64,000 nt of DNA from Asticcacaulis sp. SL142 (GCF_026625745.1 NZ_CP113061.1:3255001-3319000); one strand, 5' to 3'. Shown: positions 29,589-43,201, counted from the stretch's first letter. Notes: generated by a model not told the origin, from the letters alone. Program-made: numbers and translations.

Positions 29589-31730
29589 ATGTCGAAGTTT
29601 TCAGGGCGCCGTGGGGGCGTAAGTGTATCGGTTTTGGGATTGGCGTTAGCATTGGCGGCGGGGGCTCAGGTCGTAGCGCCCGCGGCTATGGCGCAAGAGG
29701 CTGATTCCAAAACCGATACCGGCACAGAACAGGACGACGGCGCGGTCTCGCAACTGTCGCTGGGTAAGATTGTGGTCTCGACCGGCGTCGATAAGGTCGC
29801 CATCGATACGCCGCAGTCGGTGACCACGCTTGATCAGGAAGACATCGATAATGCCCAGGCCTCAACCATCGGCGATCTGCTGGAGGGGATTCCGGGCGTG
29901 TCGGCGGTCGGTGGCGTCAGTGGTCTGGGGCAGGGTTTTAACATCCGCGGCATGGGCACGGGGGTGGCCGATTCCGACAGCCGTATTCTGATCAATGTCG
30001 ATGGCGTCTCAAAGTTTTTCGAGCAGTATCGCATGGGCGGGTTCTTTTCGGAGCCAGAGCTTTATAAGCGCGTCGAAGTGCTGCGCGGACCGTCGTCCTC
30101 GACCCTTTATGGCGCGGGCGCTCTGGCGGGCGTGATCAATTTCCAGACCAAGGACGCGTCTGATTTTCTGCGCGGCAATGACCGCCTGATGGTGCGGTTT
30201 AAGGGCAGCGGCGAGTCCAATGCCGATGCTCGCGCTGGTTCGGTCATCATCGCCGGCCGTCCGACCGACAATCTTGATCTGTTGCTCAGCCTGTCGTCGC
30301 GCGTCAGCGATGACTATAAAGATGGCAACGGCAATGTCGTCACCCCGTCCAAGGCTGAAGGGGATTCAGTATTGGCCAAGGCGCGTTATTATGTGGGTGG
30401 CGACAAAGGCCACAGCGTCTGGGCGTCGGCCGAAAACTGGCAGAACGATTCCTATCAGGTCTATGATCAGGCCGAAGCCTTTGCCACCACGCCGGTGCGC
30501 CGTAAGACGGTCAATGAGAGCTATATCATCGGTTACGACAACGCCTTTGACGGCAATGACTGGCTGGATGTCAAGGCGCAACTGGCCTGGTCCAACATGC
30601 AGGTCGATCAGACCGACAATGCCGGTTTCAGCCCTAATACGGTAGGCTATAATTCGTCCTATGTTTATAAAACGGTTCAGGGACGATTGGAAAACACCTC
30701 GACCTTGACCTTCGGGCCGGACTGGAACGCCTTTGTGACGACGGGCCTGCAAACCTATAAGCAGGAGCGCCGCAACCCGCGCTATCGTCAGGACGGCAGC
30801 TACATTAATCCGGGCGCCACCACCCACCCGGAAGGCGACCTGACCCGCTACAGCGCCTTCATTCAGGGCGAGTTTATCTGGAAAGAAAAGCTGACCATCA
30901 TTCCCGGCGTGCGCGTGGATCGTGTCAAGCTGGAGTCGGATTACCTGATTGCTACCCAGTCGAAACCGGAGACCGTCGAGGACACCGGCGTGTCGCCAAA
31001 AATCGCGGTGCTCTATAGCTTCAACGATAATTTCAATGTGTTCGGGTCGGTGTCGCGCACCGTGCGTATGCCGGTCCTGGATGAGGTCTATTCGGCAACC
31101 GCAACACAGCCGCTTAATCTCAATCTGGAAAACGAAGAATCCACTAACTACGAAATGGGCGGTGCGCTCGCTTTTGGCAGCCTGTTGACTGACCGCGATA
31201 AACTTCATGCCAAGCTGACGGTGTTCCGCAATAACGTGGATAATCTCATTGCACGCGGCACAACAGGTTCCTCCTATTTCCGCAATTTCGGTGAGGCCCG
31301 CTATGAAGGGGTTGAGTTTGAGGCGGAATATGCCACCCGCCGTTTCTTTACCCGTGCCGCACTGTCTGTCGTTGACGGCGAGGATCGCACGGCGCAGGCG
31401 ATCCCACTCAATACAGTGCCCGCCGATGAACTGACGCTCAATGCCGGTTATGTCGTTCCGTCGTTGAACCTGACGCTGGGGTGGCGCGGTGAATTTGCGG
31501 CTAAGGCCTATAAATATAACACCGCGACCGGCGCTGTCACCAGCACGACTGACGACTATAACATTCACAACCTTTACGCCATCTGGAAGCCGCAGGGCGA
31601 AGCCGTTCTGCGCGGTGTGGATGTGCGCTTGAGCGTCGATAATGTCGGCGATGAATATTTCCGCAGGCACCTGTCCTCCCTGCCCGCGGAAGGCAGAACG
31701 GTGAAGCTCAGCGTCGGCAAGACATTCTAA
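29589..31730 (+). CDS. TonB-dependent receptor, heme/hemoglobin-type
   Basis: A 713-residue outer-membrane receptor. ATG 29589 is preferred because AAGGAG lies nine bases upstream and a signal peptide begins at once (ending AAMA-QEA). The TonB box region is LGKIVVSTG; the plug has FNIRGMGTG near residue 117 and VEVLRGPSSSTLYGAGALAG near residue 155. The plug and the EYFRRHLSSLPAEGRTV ending resemble heme/hemoglobin/transferrin-type receptors. Its own tonB follows six bases later and a Fur box lies upstream, which supports iron or heme uptake. Confidence 0.9.
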   Translation: MSKFSGRRGGVSVSVLGLALALAAGAQVVAPAAMAQEADSKTDTGTEQDDGAVSQLSLGKIVVSTGVDKVAIDTPQSVTTLDQEDIDNAQASTIGDLLEGIPGVSAVGGVSGLGQGFNIRGMGTGVADSDSRILINVDGVSKFFEQYRMGGFFSEPELYKRVEVLRGPSSSTLYGAGALAGVINFQTKDASDFLRGNDRLMVRFKGSGESNADARAGSVIIAGRPTDNLDLLLSLSSRVSDDYKDGNGNVVTPSKAEGDSVLAKARYYVGGDKGHSVWASAENWQNDSYQVYDQAEAFATTPVRRKTVNESYIIGYDNAFDGNDWLDVKAQLAWSNMQVDQTDNAGFSPNTVGYNSSYVYKTVQGRLENTSTLTFGPDWNAFVTTGLQTYKQERRNPRYRQDGSYINPGATTHPEGDLTRYSAFIQGEFIWKEKLTIIPGVRVDRVKLESDYLIATQSKPETVEDTGVSPKIAVLYSFNDNFNVFGSVSRTVRMPVLDEVYSATATQPLNLNLENEESTNYEMGGALAFGSLLTDRDKLHAKLTVFRNNVDNLIARGTTGSSYFRNFGEARYEGVEFEAEYATRRFFTRAALSVVDGEDRTAQAIPLNTVPADELTLNAGYVVPSLNLTLGWRGEFAAKAYKYNTATGAVTSTTDDYNIHNLYAIWKPQGEAVLRGVDVRLSVDNVGDEYFRRHLSSLPAEGRTVKLSVGKTF

Positions 31731-31736
31731 TCCTCA

Positions 31737-32498
31737 ATGTCTGCATCGATAAGAACTCACGTTCTGGCCGTAGGAGCCTCCGTTCTGGTGAACGGGGGCT
31801 TCCTCGCTATGGTCATGTTTGTAGCATCACCAGCACCGCCTGAAGTCTACGAAGAGGCCGCAATGATGGTGACTATGGTGGGCCCGGCCTCGGAGGCGCA
31901 AAGTGCATCTGAGGCGTCGGATGATGTGTCTGAGGCTGATGCGTCGGATGACGATCATCCACCTGAAAAACCTGAGCTCGAACCCGTAAAGCCAGTGCCG
32001 GTAAAGCCATCGCCGCTTGAGCCGATAGCCAGTGCGCCCAGTGAGCCTGTGGTGGATCAAAACACCGCCACCGCTCTGGCTCGTCCGTCAAAACCGGCAT
32101 CACAGTCGGCGCCATCGGCAAAAAGTACCGCACCAGCTTCACCGTCAGCCCCCTCTGCATCTGGCCCTGTGGCTCAGGCGGCCAGCATGTCCAACACATC
32201 ACGTAATCATACCAACGCCTATCTGGCGCGGGTCAGGGCCTATGTCGAAAGTCATAAGGTCTATCCGCGCGGGGCCAAACGCCTGCGTCAGGAAGGGGTA
32301 GTCACCGTCAGTTTCACTATTGATCGTGAGGGACGATTGTTATCGAGCCGGATAGTCAAATCTTCTGGGATAGCGGCCTTTGATCAGGAGGCGCTTGAGG
32401 TTTTGAAACGCGCAGAACCGATGCCTAAACCACCAAAGGATGTCATAGGAAACAGGCTGGAAATGATCACGCAACTCGAATTCAGTTTGGAAAAATAG
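31737..32498 (+). CDS. tonB: TonB energy transducer
   Basis: A 253-residue inner-membrane-anchored protein that carries proton-motive energy to outer-membrane receptors. One N-terminal helix (about residues 8-30) is followed by a Pro/Glu/Lys/Ser-rich periplasmic spacer to about residue 150. The C-terminal TonB domain has VYPRGAKRLRQEGVVTVSF, the YP motif and the LLSSRIVKSSG segment. It is dedicated to, and six bases downstream of, the Fur-controlled receptor. ExbB/ExbD genes are not in the window and must come from elsewhere. Confidence 0.93.
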   Translation: MSASIRTHVLAVGASVLVNGGFLAMVMFVASPAPPEVYEEAAMMVTMVGPASEAQSASEASDDVSEADASDDDHPPEKPELEPVKPVPVKPSPLEPIASAPSEPVVDQNTATALARPSKPASQSAPSAKSTAPASPSAPSASGPVAQAASMSNTSRNHTNAYLARVRAYVESHKVYPRGAKRLRQEGVVTVSFTIDREGRLLSSRIVKSSGIAAFDQEALEVLKRAEPMPKPPKDVIGNRLEMITQLEFSLEK

Positions 32499-32714
32499 CG
32501 GAATACTCAGGCATGAACTCTAACCAATCAACCTCAGTCGCTGATTTCAGTTTACTCACGGTGATAGTCCTTTAACGTCGGGAACAGGGGTGGCGCGATT
32601 ACGAGAGCCTTAACTCCCGCGTCCCTTATCGCGATCGCAGGCGATCCCCGCCTATCAAAAATGCGCACAAATTAACCAGCATTTTGCCCGGAGGTTCATT
32701 CTCCGACAATGGCC
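32499..32714. other. Gap after tonB
   Basis: About 216 bases between tonB and the recognisable end of the recombinase pseudogene. No coding signal is recognised; it may hold further decayed recombinase sequence. Confidence 0.4.
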
Positions 32715-33734
32715 CTTATGGCTCTGCTTCTCGATCTTTACCAGTTCCGCTTTCCAGGCATCGCCGCTGGAGCGGCGCTCCCGGTTCAGCCGGTTGGTCT
32801 CCTACGCATAGTCGCGCATGGCTTCCTCAACGATCTCAGGGGCCATCATGCGGTCTTTCAGACCGGAGAGCACACGGGCCTCCAGATACTCACGCGGGAT
32901 CGTGCGGCTATATGAACAGGCGCCCTTGCTGATGTGGTTCGAGCAGGCGAAGCGATCAGCGCCACGAAGCGAGTAGGGGTCTTCGAAGCTGCCGTAGAAC
33001 ACCAGGCCGGACAGAAGCGACTTGGGCCTACGTGTGCCGTTCAGGCGGTTCTTTTTATGGTGTTTGCGAACGGCTTCGGTGACGTTGGCAAACTTCTCGG
33101 CGATCTCGCCTTGCCGGGCACGGACCGACTGCCAGAGTTCGTCTTCCACAATGCGCAGCTCCGGCACATCCTTGATGATCCATTCCGATTCCGGGTTCAG
33201 GCGTGACACGCGCTTTCCGGTGGATGGATCTTTGATCTAGCGGAGCCGGTTCCAGATCAGGCGGCCGATATAGAGTTCATTATTCACCAGCCCCGTGCCG
33301 CGCTTCACATGGCCGCGGATCGTCGTGTCGTTCCACAACTTGCCACCCGGGCCGGGCACACCTTCTTCGTTCAGGGTGCGGGCAATGGTGCGCGGGCCGA
33401 CGCCGGCGGCGAACTTGCGGAAAATGCGCCGGACAACATTCGCCTCGGCTTCATTGATCTCGCGGTCGCCGCGAATGGGATCACCGCGCGAATCGAGTTG
33501 CTTGACGACATTGGAGCCAAAGCACAGTCCGCCGCCTGACTTGCCGTCCTCGACGCGACCACGAATGCCGCGATGGGTTTTGGCGGCAAGGTCTTTCAGG
33601 AACAGCGCGTTCATCGTGCCCTTCAGGCCGACATGAAGCTCGCTGATCTCGCCTTCGGATATTCGCTTCAATCTCGGTGTTCTGAACGTTATTACTGGAG
33701 CGTCGAAAACAGGCAAGTCGGCGCTACTAGACAT
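32715..33734 (-). pseudogene. Serine recombinase (resolvase/invertase family) remnant
   Basis: A decayed large serine recombinase. Homology begins at [19 protein letters not shown] near 33662, so the N-terminal catalytic domain with the active Ser is missing; the 70 bases before it are unrelated. The recombinase domain (about 33237-33600) ends at a TAG (33237-33239) where relatives have an aromatic residue in the Arg-Leu-Arg-Tyr segment. The frame then continues through NPESEW and a Cys-poor zinc-ribbon region to a second TAG at 32802-32804 (GAG to TAG). After that the ETNRLNRERR coiled-coil region can still be read to about 32715. It suggests a former phage or integrative element at the edge of the czc cluster. 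Confidence 0.85.
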
Positions 33735-33859
33735 CGTTGACTACTGCTGGGGGCGAACGGAAGCCCTGCACGATTTCAATTATTAAATGATGGTTGTTAT
33801 TGCTTCGTGCCGATTGTTTAGGCATGGTGCCATGCAAATATTTTAGGCTGAACTTCCCA

Positions 33860-34279
33860 ATGCAGGTCTGCTTTCGCCAATCAAAGACTGAAGGCTTTCG
33901 AGTGTGGCTGTTGACGATCTGTCTCAGCTTGCTCGTGCATGGGGCGTGGATCACCAGTCAGTCGGACGTAAATATTATTGACCATATGGCTCGCGGTGAC
34001 ATTGAGCAGATGTTCGGCCGCGAAGATCATCACCACGACGCGCTTAATCATGACGAACAGGCTCATGCCGATGCCTATGATATCCTAGTTGCGGACGCTG
34101 ATAGCCCGTTAGATGTTCATCATCATCACCAGGTTTATGAGACTTCGGCCAGCCTTCTGCCGACGATCAGTCTTGTCACGCCACCGTCGATGGCGTCTTC
34201 TCTGCTGGTAGCGCCGGGTGATCTGCCGGCACCCGATGGTGTCCGCCCATCAGGCCCCTTCCAGCCGCCCCGCGGCTGA
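33860..34279 (+). CDS. His-rich exported protein upstream of czcC
   Basis: A small protein of about 139 residues with an N-terminal hydrophobic signal or anchor (RVWLLTICLSLLVHGAWI) and two histidine clusters (EDHHHDALNHDEQAHAD and DVHHHHQ). Similar short His-rich genes sit at the head of heavy-metal RND operons, where they probably bind metal in the periplasm. The start is uncertain: ATG 33860 is chosen because it places the signal near the N-terminus, but no good ribosome-binding site is visible. It is 59 bases upstream of czcC on the same strand. Confidence 0.65.
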   Translation: MQVCFRQSKTEGFRVWLLTICLSLLVHGAWITSQSDVNIIDHMARGDIEQMFGREDHHHDALNHDEQAHADAYDILVADADSPLDVHHHHQVYETSASLLPTISLVTPPSMASSLLVAPGDLPAPDGVRPSGPFQPPRG

Positions 34280-34338
34280 GTCGAATACCAAAGCGCTGCG
34301 TCGTCCGACGCGGTGAGGTTCGATTCAAGGAAACTTTC

Positions 34339-35603
34339 ATGCAAAATACCCTTAAGCGTCCCCTCATGGGGCGCGTCGGGCTGAGTCTGCTTGCCTGCGC
34401 AAGCCTCGGCCTGACCACAGCCGCGTGGGCCGAGGCCCTGCCGCTGTCCGTCGCACTGTCCCGTGCGGCCGAAGCCGACCCGCATCTCAAGGCTGTCGAC
34501 AGCCGCCTGCGGGCGGTTGATGGCGCGGTACAGCAGGCCGGTTTGCGGCCCAATCCGACCCTTGGGCTGCAAACCGAGAATGTGCTGGGCTCGAACAGCT
34601 ATGGCGGAATCGATGGCGCAGAGACCACACTCAGTTACAGTCAGGTCTATGAGTCGCCGCAAAAGCGCCAGGCGCGTCAGGATATGGCCGTGACACAGCG
34701 TGATCTGCTTCTGGCTGAGGCACGGGTGCGCGGCCTTGATCTCATGCTGGAGGTCGAGATGGTCTGGATTGAGGCGCAGGCAGCGCAGGCCGAGGCGGAT
34801 TTGGCCGAGCGCCGCTTGCACATGGCGCAGCGTTCACAAAAAGAAATCACCCGCCGGGTCACTGCGGCGCGCGATCCCCTATTTGCTGGGGCTCTGATCG
34901 ATGCCAGCGTCGCCAAAGCGCAGATCGGTCTGGATCAGGCCCGTCGCAAGGCCCGCGCCGCCAAGTCACGACTGGTCGCCTATTGGAGCGGGAACGCCGA
35001 CATCGATCTGGACGAGACGGCGTTTGCGTCCCCGGTACTGCCGACCTTCATATCGGATGACATGCCTGACGCGGAGGTACTTCGGGCCCGCGAGCGTGCC
35101 GCTCTGGCACGGGTTCGCGTTGAGACGACCCGGCCTTTACGCGATAAGACCTTGTCTGCCGGGGTGCGGCACTTCAATGCCGATGGCTCCGTCGCGTTCG
35201 TGGTGGGCGGGTCTGTCCCTTTGGGGCGCCATGATACCAATCGCGGCGCGATCGCCCAGGCCAATGCCGAGGCAGAGGCTGCCGCACTCGATATTCGCGC
35301 CTACGAGGTGCAGCGCGCGCGGGAACGGGCGGCGATCGAGGCCCGTCTTGGCGGCTATCTGGCCGAGGTCGCACGGCTTGATGCCGAGGTGGTGCCACAG
35401 GCCGAGCGGGCCATTCGGTTGGTCGAGGACGGCTTTGCCCGGGGCGGCTTCGCCTACCGTGACCTGATGACCGCCCAGGAGGCGCTTTTGACCGTGCAGG
35501 CTGAACGCCTGATTATTCTGAAAACCTTTCATATGGAACGGGCGCGCTTTGAGCGGCTGAGCGGTCAATGGATCGCCTTGCTGCCCGCCCCGGAGGCACA
35601 CTA

Positions 35604-35604
<1 letters not shown>
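34339..35604 (+). CDS. czcC: CzcC-type outer-membrane efflux protein
   Basis: A 421-residue TolC-family protein with a signal peptide of about 31 residues (ending AWA-EAL). Two repeated halves of long helices and beta strands form the outer-membrane channel of a tripartite heavy-metal efflux pump (Co/Zn/Cd type). The NPTLGLQTENVLG segment near residue 74 is typical of CzcC/CnrC. The frame is intact, unlike those of the next two genes. Its stop TAA overlaps the czcB start by one base (TAATG). Confidence 0.9.
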
Positions 35605-40045
<4,441 letters not shown>

Positions 40046-40051
40046 ATTCCG

Positions 40052-40088
40052 TGGGGGTGGCGTTACGCTGCCCCCATTGCTCTTTTTC
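40052..40088 (+). terminator. Terminator after czcA
   Basis: TGGGGG (40052-40057) pairs with CCCCCA (40071-40076), with further inner pairing including two wobbles, followed by CTCTTTTT. It starts seven bases after the czcA stop. Confidence 0.75.
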
Positions 40089-40100
40089 ACAGAATTTTCC

Positions 40101-40214
40101 ATGTTGAGCGTCCTTCAAAACAGAAACCATCGCTACATGTCCGGGGCTCAGGCCATAGGGTTCGCCGTTCGGTTCAGCAAGTCACAAGCTCGGCAGTTCA
40201 GACACCCCATTTGA
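40101..40214 (+). pseudogene. Possible N-terminal remnant of an MFS transporter
   Basis: The first codons read MLSVLQNRNHRYMSGAQAIG, close to the usual opening of a group of MFS transporters (SVLxNRTYRHLFxAQVIAL), before the similarity fades and a TGA at 40212-40214 ends the frame. Such transporters are sometimes found directly downstream of czcA. Only about 20-24 codons support this, so it is a tentative call. Confidence 0.4.
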
Positions 40215-40392
40215 CCGCTTTGGGGTGCCAATCGGTTCTGTTCTGGATTTCTTTTAATTAAAAATTTGCGCCCAATAGGCCTTATGAGACTTCGGAACGA
40301 CCGTGAACGCAGGTTTACATTTCATTTGTATAGATTCAGTCAACCTCACGAAATTACTCGGACCAAAAGAAACAGAACAGACAGAACCGATT
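40203..40392. repeat. MITE-like element with inverted ends, plus adjoining hairpin
   Basis: AATCGGTTCTGTTCTG begins at 40230 and its inverted copy ends at 40392. The two arms match for about 24 bases apart from a four-base TCTG duplication in the right arm and two extra bases in the left. The enclosed 163 bases are AT-rich and without a gene. A hairpin CACCCCA/TGGGGTG (40203-40209 with 40221-40227) adjoins the left end. No clear target-site duplication is visible. It may be a small non-autonomous element or a structured RNA. Confidence 0.45.
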
Positions 40393-40647
40393 TTCCGCCA
40401 GCCAAGCCAAATCGCGATCACACTTTAACACCCTGGCAAAAAACGCTCTATCCTAAGTTGACAGATAAACGAAAAGGGGGCTCCTTTGTCCAAGGCCATT
40501 ATGCGCCTTAAATCGCAGTTAAGTTGGCGATGCTCATAAAGTTCACGCACTTGCCATGCTCAGTTTAGTCAGTCAGTCGGTAGGGACGTGTGATGTCCCC
40601 AGAATGTAGAAACTTGGTTGTTACGAAACGGACTAGGAGAGCTGCAA
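40393..40647. other. Region before the Gfo/Idh/MocA gene
   Basis: No gene is recognised. It presumably carries the promoter of the oxidoreductase at 40648; AGGAGAG lies eight bases before its ATG. Confidence 0.4.
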
Positions 40648-41862
40648 ATGAAGATACCAAACCCGTCTCGTCGAGTGTTTCTTGAAGCTGGGGCTGCGGC
40701 TGCGGCCTCTTTAGCCCTCGCACAGAGTACCAGCGCCGCAACGGCTCCACGCGTTGTAGGACAGCCAATGCCGGGGGGCGTGGCGTTGCCGAAGACGCCG
40801 CCCCGTGCGCCCCGTGCAGACAGTGTCGGCTTTGCGATCGTCGGTCTGGGCGACTATGCGCTTAACCAGATGATGCCGCGCTTTGAGCAGTCGCCGCGAA
40901 GCCACATTGCGGCGATCGTTTCCGGTAATCCAGGTAAGTTGCGCAGTGTCGGTGAGGCTTACGGCGTACCGGAAGATGCGCGGTACAGCTACGACGACTT
41001 CGACCGGATTGCCAAGGATAAGCGGGTGGATGCTGTCTACATCGTCCTGCCGACCGGACTGCACGCCGAATGGACCGAGAAAGCCTTCGCCGTCGGCAAG
41101 CACGTCCTATGCGAGAAGCCGATGGCGCTATCGAGCGCGGAATGTTCGCGGATGATTGCCGCAAGCGAGCGCGCCAAACGTAAGCTGATGATCGCCTATC
41201 GCTGTCATTTCGAGCCTCACAACCTTCTGGCCATGGACCTGATGGCGCAGAAAGCTCTGGGGCCGCTGCGCATAATTCGCTCTGATCAGGAATATCGAAT
41301 GGGGCCCGTCACGCCCGCACAAAACTGGCGGCTCAATCGGGCGCTGGCCGGTGGCGGCCCGCTTGAAGATTTTGGGCTTTACGGACTTCAGGCGGCGCTC
41401 TACCTCACTCAGGAGATGCCCGAACTCATTACCGCTTCAGCCTTCCGGCCGGAAAACGATGCGCGGTTTACCGAAGTTTTTGCCCATGTCGGCACCCATA
41501 TGCGCTTCCCCTCCGGCGCTGTAGCGCAGTTGTCGACGTCTTACGACGCTGCCGGGGCTAATATCATCTACGCCCGAGGCACAACCGGCAAGCTCATTAT
41601 GGACCCGGCTATAGGTTATAGTGGTCACAAGATGCGCCTTGAGCAAGCGGGCCAGCCAGACCGAGACCTGACACCCGGCGACCCGGACGTGCAGTTTGCG
41701 CGACAACTCGATCATTTCGTCGCCGCCATCCGCGACAATAGCCCGATCAAGACGCCCGGCGAGCTGGGGCTTCGCGACGTGCGGCTTATTGAGGCAATCT
41801 ATGCCTCCGCCGAGACGGGCCGCAACGTCTGGCTCAATCCTGACGGTACTATGCGTACCTAA
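40648..41862 (+). CDS. Tat-exported Gfo/Idh/MocA family oxidoreductase
   Basis: A 404-residue NAD(P)-dependent sugar oxidoreductase similar to glucose-fructose oxidoreductase. The N-terminus PSRRVFLEAGAAAAASLALA is a twin-arginine export signal, so the enzyme would be folded with its cofactor and sent to the periplasm. The Rossmann motif VGLGDY lies near residue 55 and the catalytic EKPM near residue 157; the C-terminal beta sheet domain follows. ATG 40648 is chosen for its AGGAGAG site; a longer frame to 40618 adds nothing. Glucose-fructose oxidoreductases carry tightly bound NADP; this is inferred here. Confidence 0.9.
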   Translation: MKIPNPSRRVFLEAGAAAAASLALAQSTSAATAPRVVGQPMPGGVALPKTPPRAPRADSVGFAIVGLGDYALNQMMPRFEQSPRSHIAAIVSGNPGKLRSVGEAYGVPEDARYSYDDFDRIAKDKRVDAVYIVLPTGLHAEWTEKAFAVGKHVLCEKPMALSSAECSRMIAASERAKRKLMIAYRCHFEPHNLLAMDLMAQKALGPLRIIRSDQEYRMGPVTPAQNWRLNRALAGGGPLEDFGLYGLQAALYLTQEMPELITASAFRPENDARFTEVFAHVGTHMRFPSGAVAQLSTSYDAAGANIIYARGTTGKLIMDPAIGYSGHKMRLEQAGQPDRDLTPGDPDVQFARQLDHFVAAIRDNSPIKTPGELGLRDVRLIEAIYASAETGRNVWLNPDGTMRT

Positions 41863-41914
41863 ACGTACGCTGTTTCCTCAACCGGCGTGACCCGCGTTGT
41901 GCCGCCTATACCGA

Positions 41915-42028
41915 TCATAGCCCCTGCCGGAAGACACAATCGTTGCCAATGGTTGCATATTCGTGGATGACGATGCCATGTTGATGGCCGATTTTAAAAC
42001 GGCGGCCGATTTGTATTTGTAATACATT
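41915..42028 (-). pseudogene. Serine acetyltransferase-type remnant
   Basis: On the minus strand about 37 codons read as one stretch of left-handed beta helix: IQIGRRFKIGHQHGIVIHEY then ATIGNDCVFRQGL, ending in TGA at 41915-41917. The His-x-His-Gly-Ile-Val-Ile segment followed by Ile-Gly-x-x-Cys and Arg-Gln-Gly is the active-site coil of CysE-like serine O-acetyltransferases and polysaccharide-linked relatives. The rest of the gene is missing or unrecognisable. It fills part of the 307-base gap between the oxidoreductase and the esterase; nothing else is seen there. Confidence 0.6.
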
Positions 42029-42169
42029 TCAATGCCTTAGTGATTGAGAACGTGCCGGAATATTAGCAATGGGTAGTTTGATACCACGTCATGACTGACC
42101 GACTTAGCAATATGGAAATGTCTCAATCATTTTTATTGTCACGGTTCCCCTCACGTCCATAGTTCATGT

Positions 42170-43150
42170 CTATAGGGTCAAAATCTTAAATAGCCACTGC
42201 GCGCCGTCTGTCAGAGCTTGCTCGGCCAAAGGGGCGATGGAGACGGCCTCAAGGAAGCTGTGGGACGCACCGGCATAGATGACGGTTTGGGTATCGACCC
42301 CGGCGGTGGTCATTTTTTCCGCCAGTTTCAGACTTTGGCGGCTTAGGACATCGCACTGGGCCACCGCGAAAAAAGCTGGCGGCAGGCCGGTCATGTCACC
42401 GCGCATGGGTACTACCAGCGGGTTCTGGCGCTCGGCGTCGCTGTTGAGATAATTGTCCCAGAACATGACCATTTCTTCGGCGGTCAGCATATAGCCGTCG
42501 CCGCCGTAGCGCTTAACGTCCTCCGGCGCGCATACGTCATCAAAGGCACCGTAATTGAGCACCAGACCTTTGAGCAGATCGCCTTGGCCTTGATCGCGCA
42601 GGCTCAAAGCCGCCGCCACCGACATATTGCCGCCGACCGAATCCCCGCCGATGGCGATGCGGTTCGCATCGATATTCAAGGTTTCCGCATGGTCGCGCAC
42701 CCAGTGAAGGGTGGCGAGGACTTCGTTTAGTGCCACCGGAAAGCGGGCGGCGGGGGCATGGCTGTAATCGACGCCGATGACCACAAAACCGCCCCGGGCC
42801 GCATATTCGCGCATCAGCCGGTCGTGGGTGTTGATCGAAAACAGCATCCAGCCGCCGCCGTGAACATAGATCAGAACCGGCTTTGGGGTATCTGACGGCA
42901 GCAGGGGATCATGCAGACGCACGCGCACCTCGCCGTAAGGTGTCGGTACGCTATGTTCCTCAGTGCGGGCCATGACGGGGCCGCCTTTGACCCACGGTTC
43001 GCGCACCGCTTCGGCCACGGCACGGATCTCTGCGGGCGACAGGGCCTCAAACGGCGGATGCTGGTGATAGGCCTCAGACGTGATGGCGATAAAGCGCGCA
43101 ATATCCGGGTCTAAATCGGCCCCTGCCAAGGTCAATGTCTGCGCCGTCAT
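42170..43150 (-). CDS. Alpha/beta hydrolase of the hormone-sensitive-lipase type
   Basis: A 326-residue esterase or lactonase. The oxyanion-hole motif HGGGW lies near residue 94, the nucleophile Ser is in GGDSVGGN near residue 168, and the acid and His lie in the C-terminal region (YAGASHSF). No signal peptide is present. ATG 43148-43150 is chosen because family similarity starts there and GGAAAG precedes it; the frame runs further upstream into the divergent promoter. It is paired head to head with an AraC gene 94 bases away, which probably regulates it. Confidence 0.88.
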   Translation of the reverse strand: MTAQTLTLAGADLDPDIARFIAITSEAYHQHPPFEALSPAEIRAVAEAVREPWVKGGPVMARTEEHSVPTPYGEVRVRLHDPLLPSDTPKPVLIYVHGGGWMLFSINTHDRLMREYAARGGFVVIGVDYSHAPAARFPVALNEVLATLHWVRDHAETLNIDANRIAIGGDSVGGNMSVAAALSLRDQGQGDLLKGLVLNYGAFDDVCAPEDVKRYGGDGYMLTAEEMVMFWDNYLNSDAERQNPLVVPMRGDMTGLPPAFFAVAQCDVLSRQSLKLAEKMTTAGVDTQTVIYAGASHSFLEAVSIAPLAEQALTDGAQWLFKILTL

Positions 43151-43201
43151 ATCGTCTGCTTTCCGTGAACTGAAGGTATATTTGCAATGAAGTGTGTCTG
43201 G

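Noticed and set aside
30366-31670. A 434-codon antisense frame inside the heme-type receptor gene.
   Set aside because: It is a shadow of the GC-rich sense frame, with no family resemblance, start signal or conserved segments.
27358-33239. Possible amber recoding or suppression, since four of five stops inside broken genes are TAG.
   Set aside because: TAG ends normal genes here (for example tonB and the receptor at 57495), the dehydrogenase relic also lacks its middle and the recombinase lacks its catalytic domain, so simple decay explains them.
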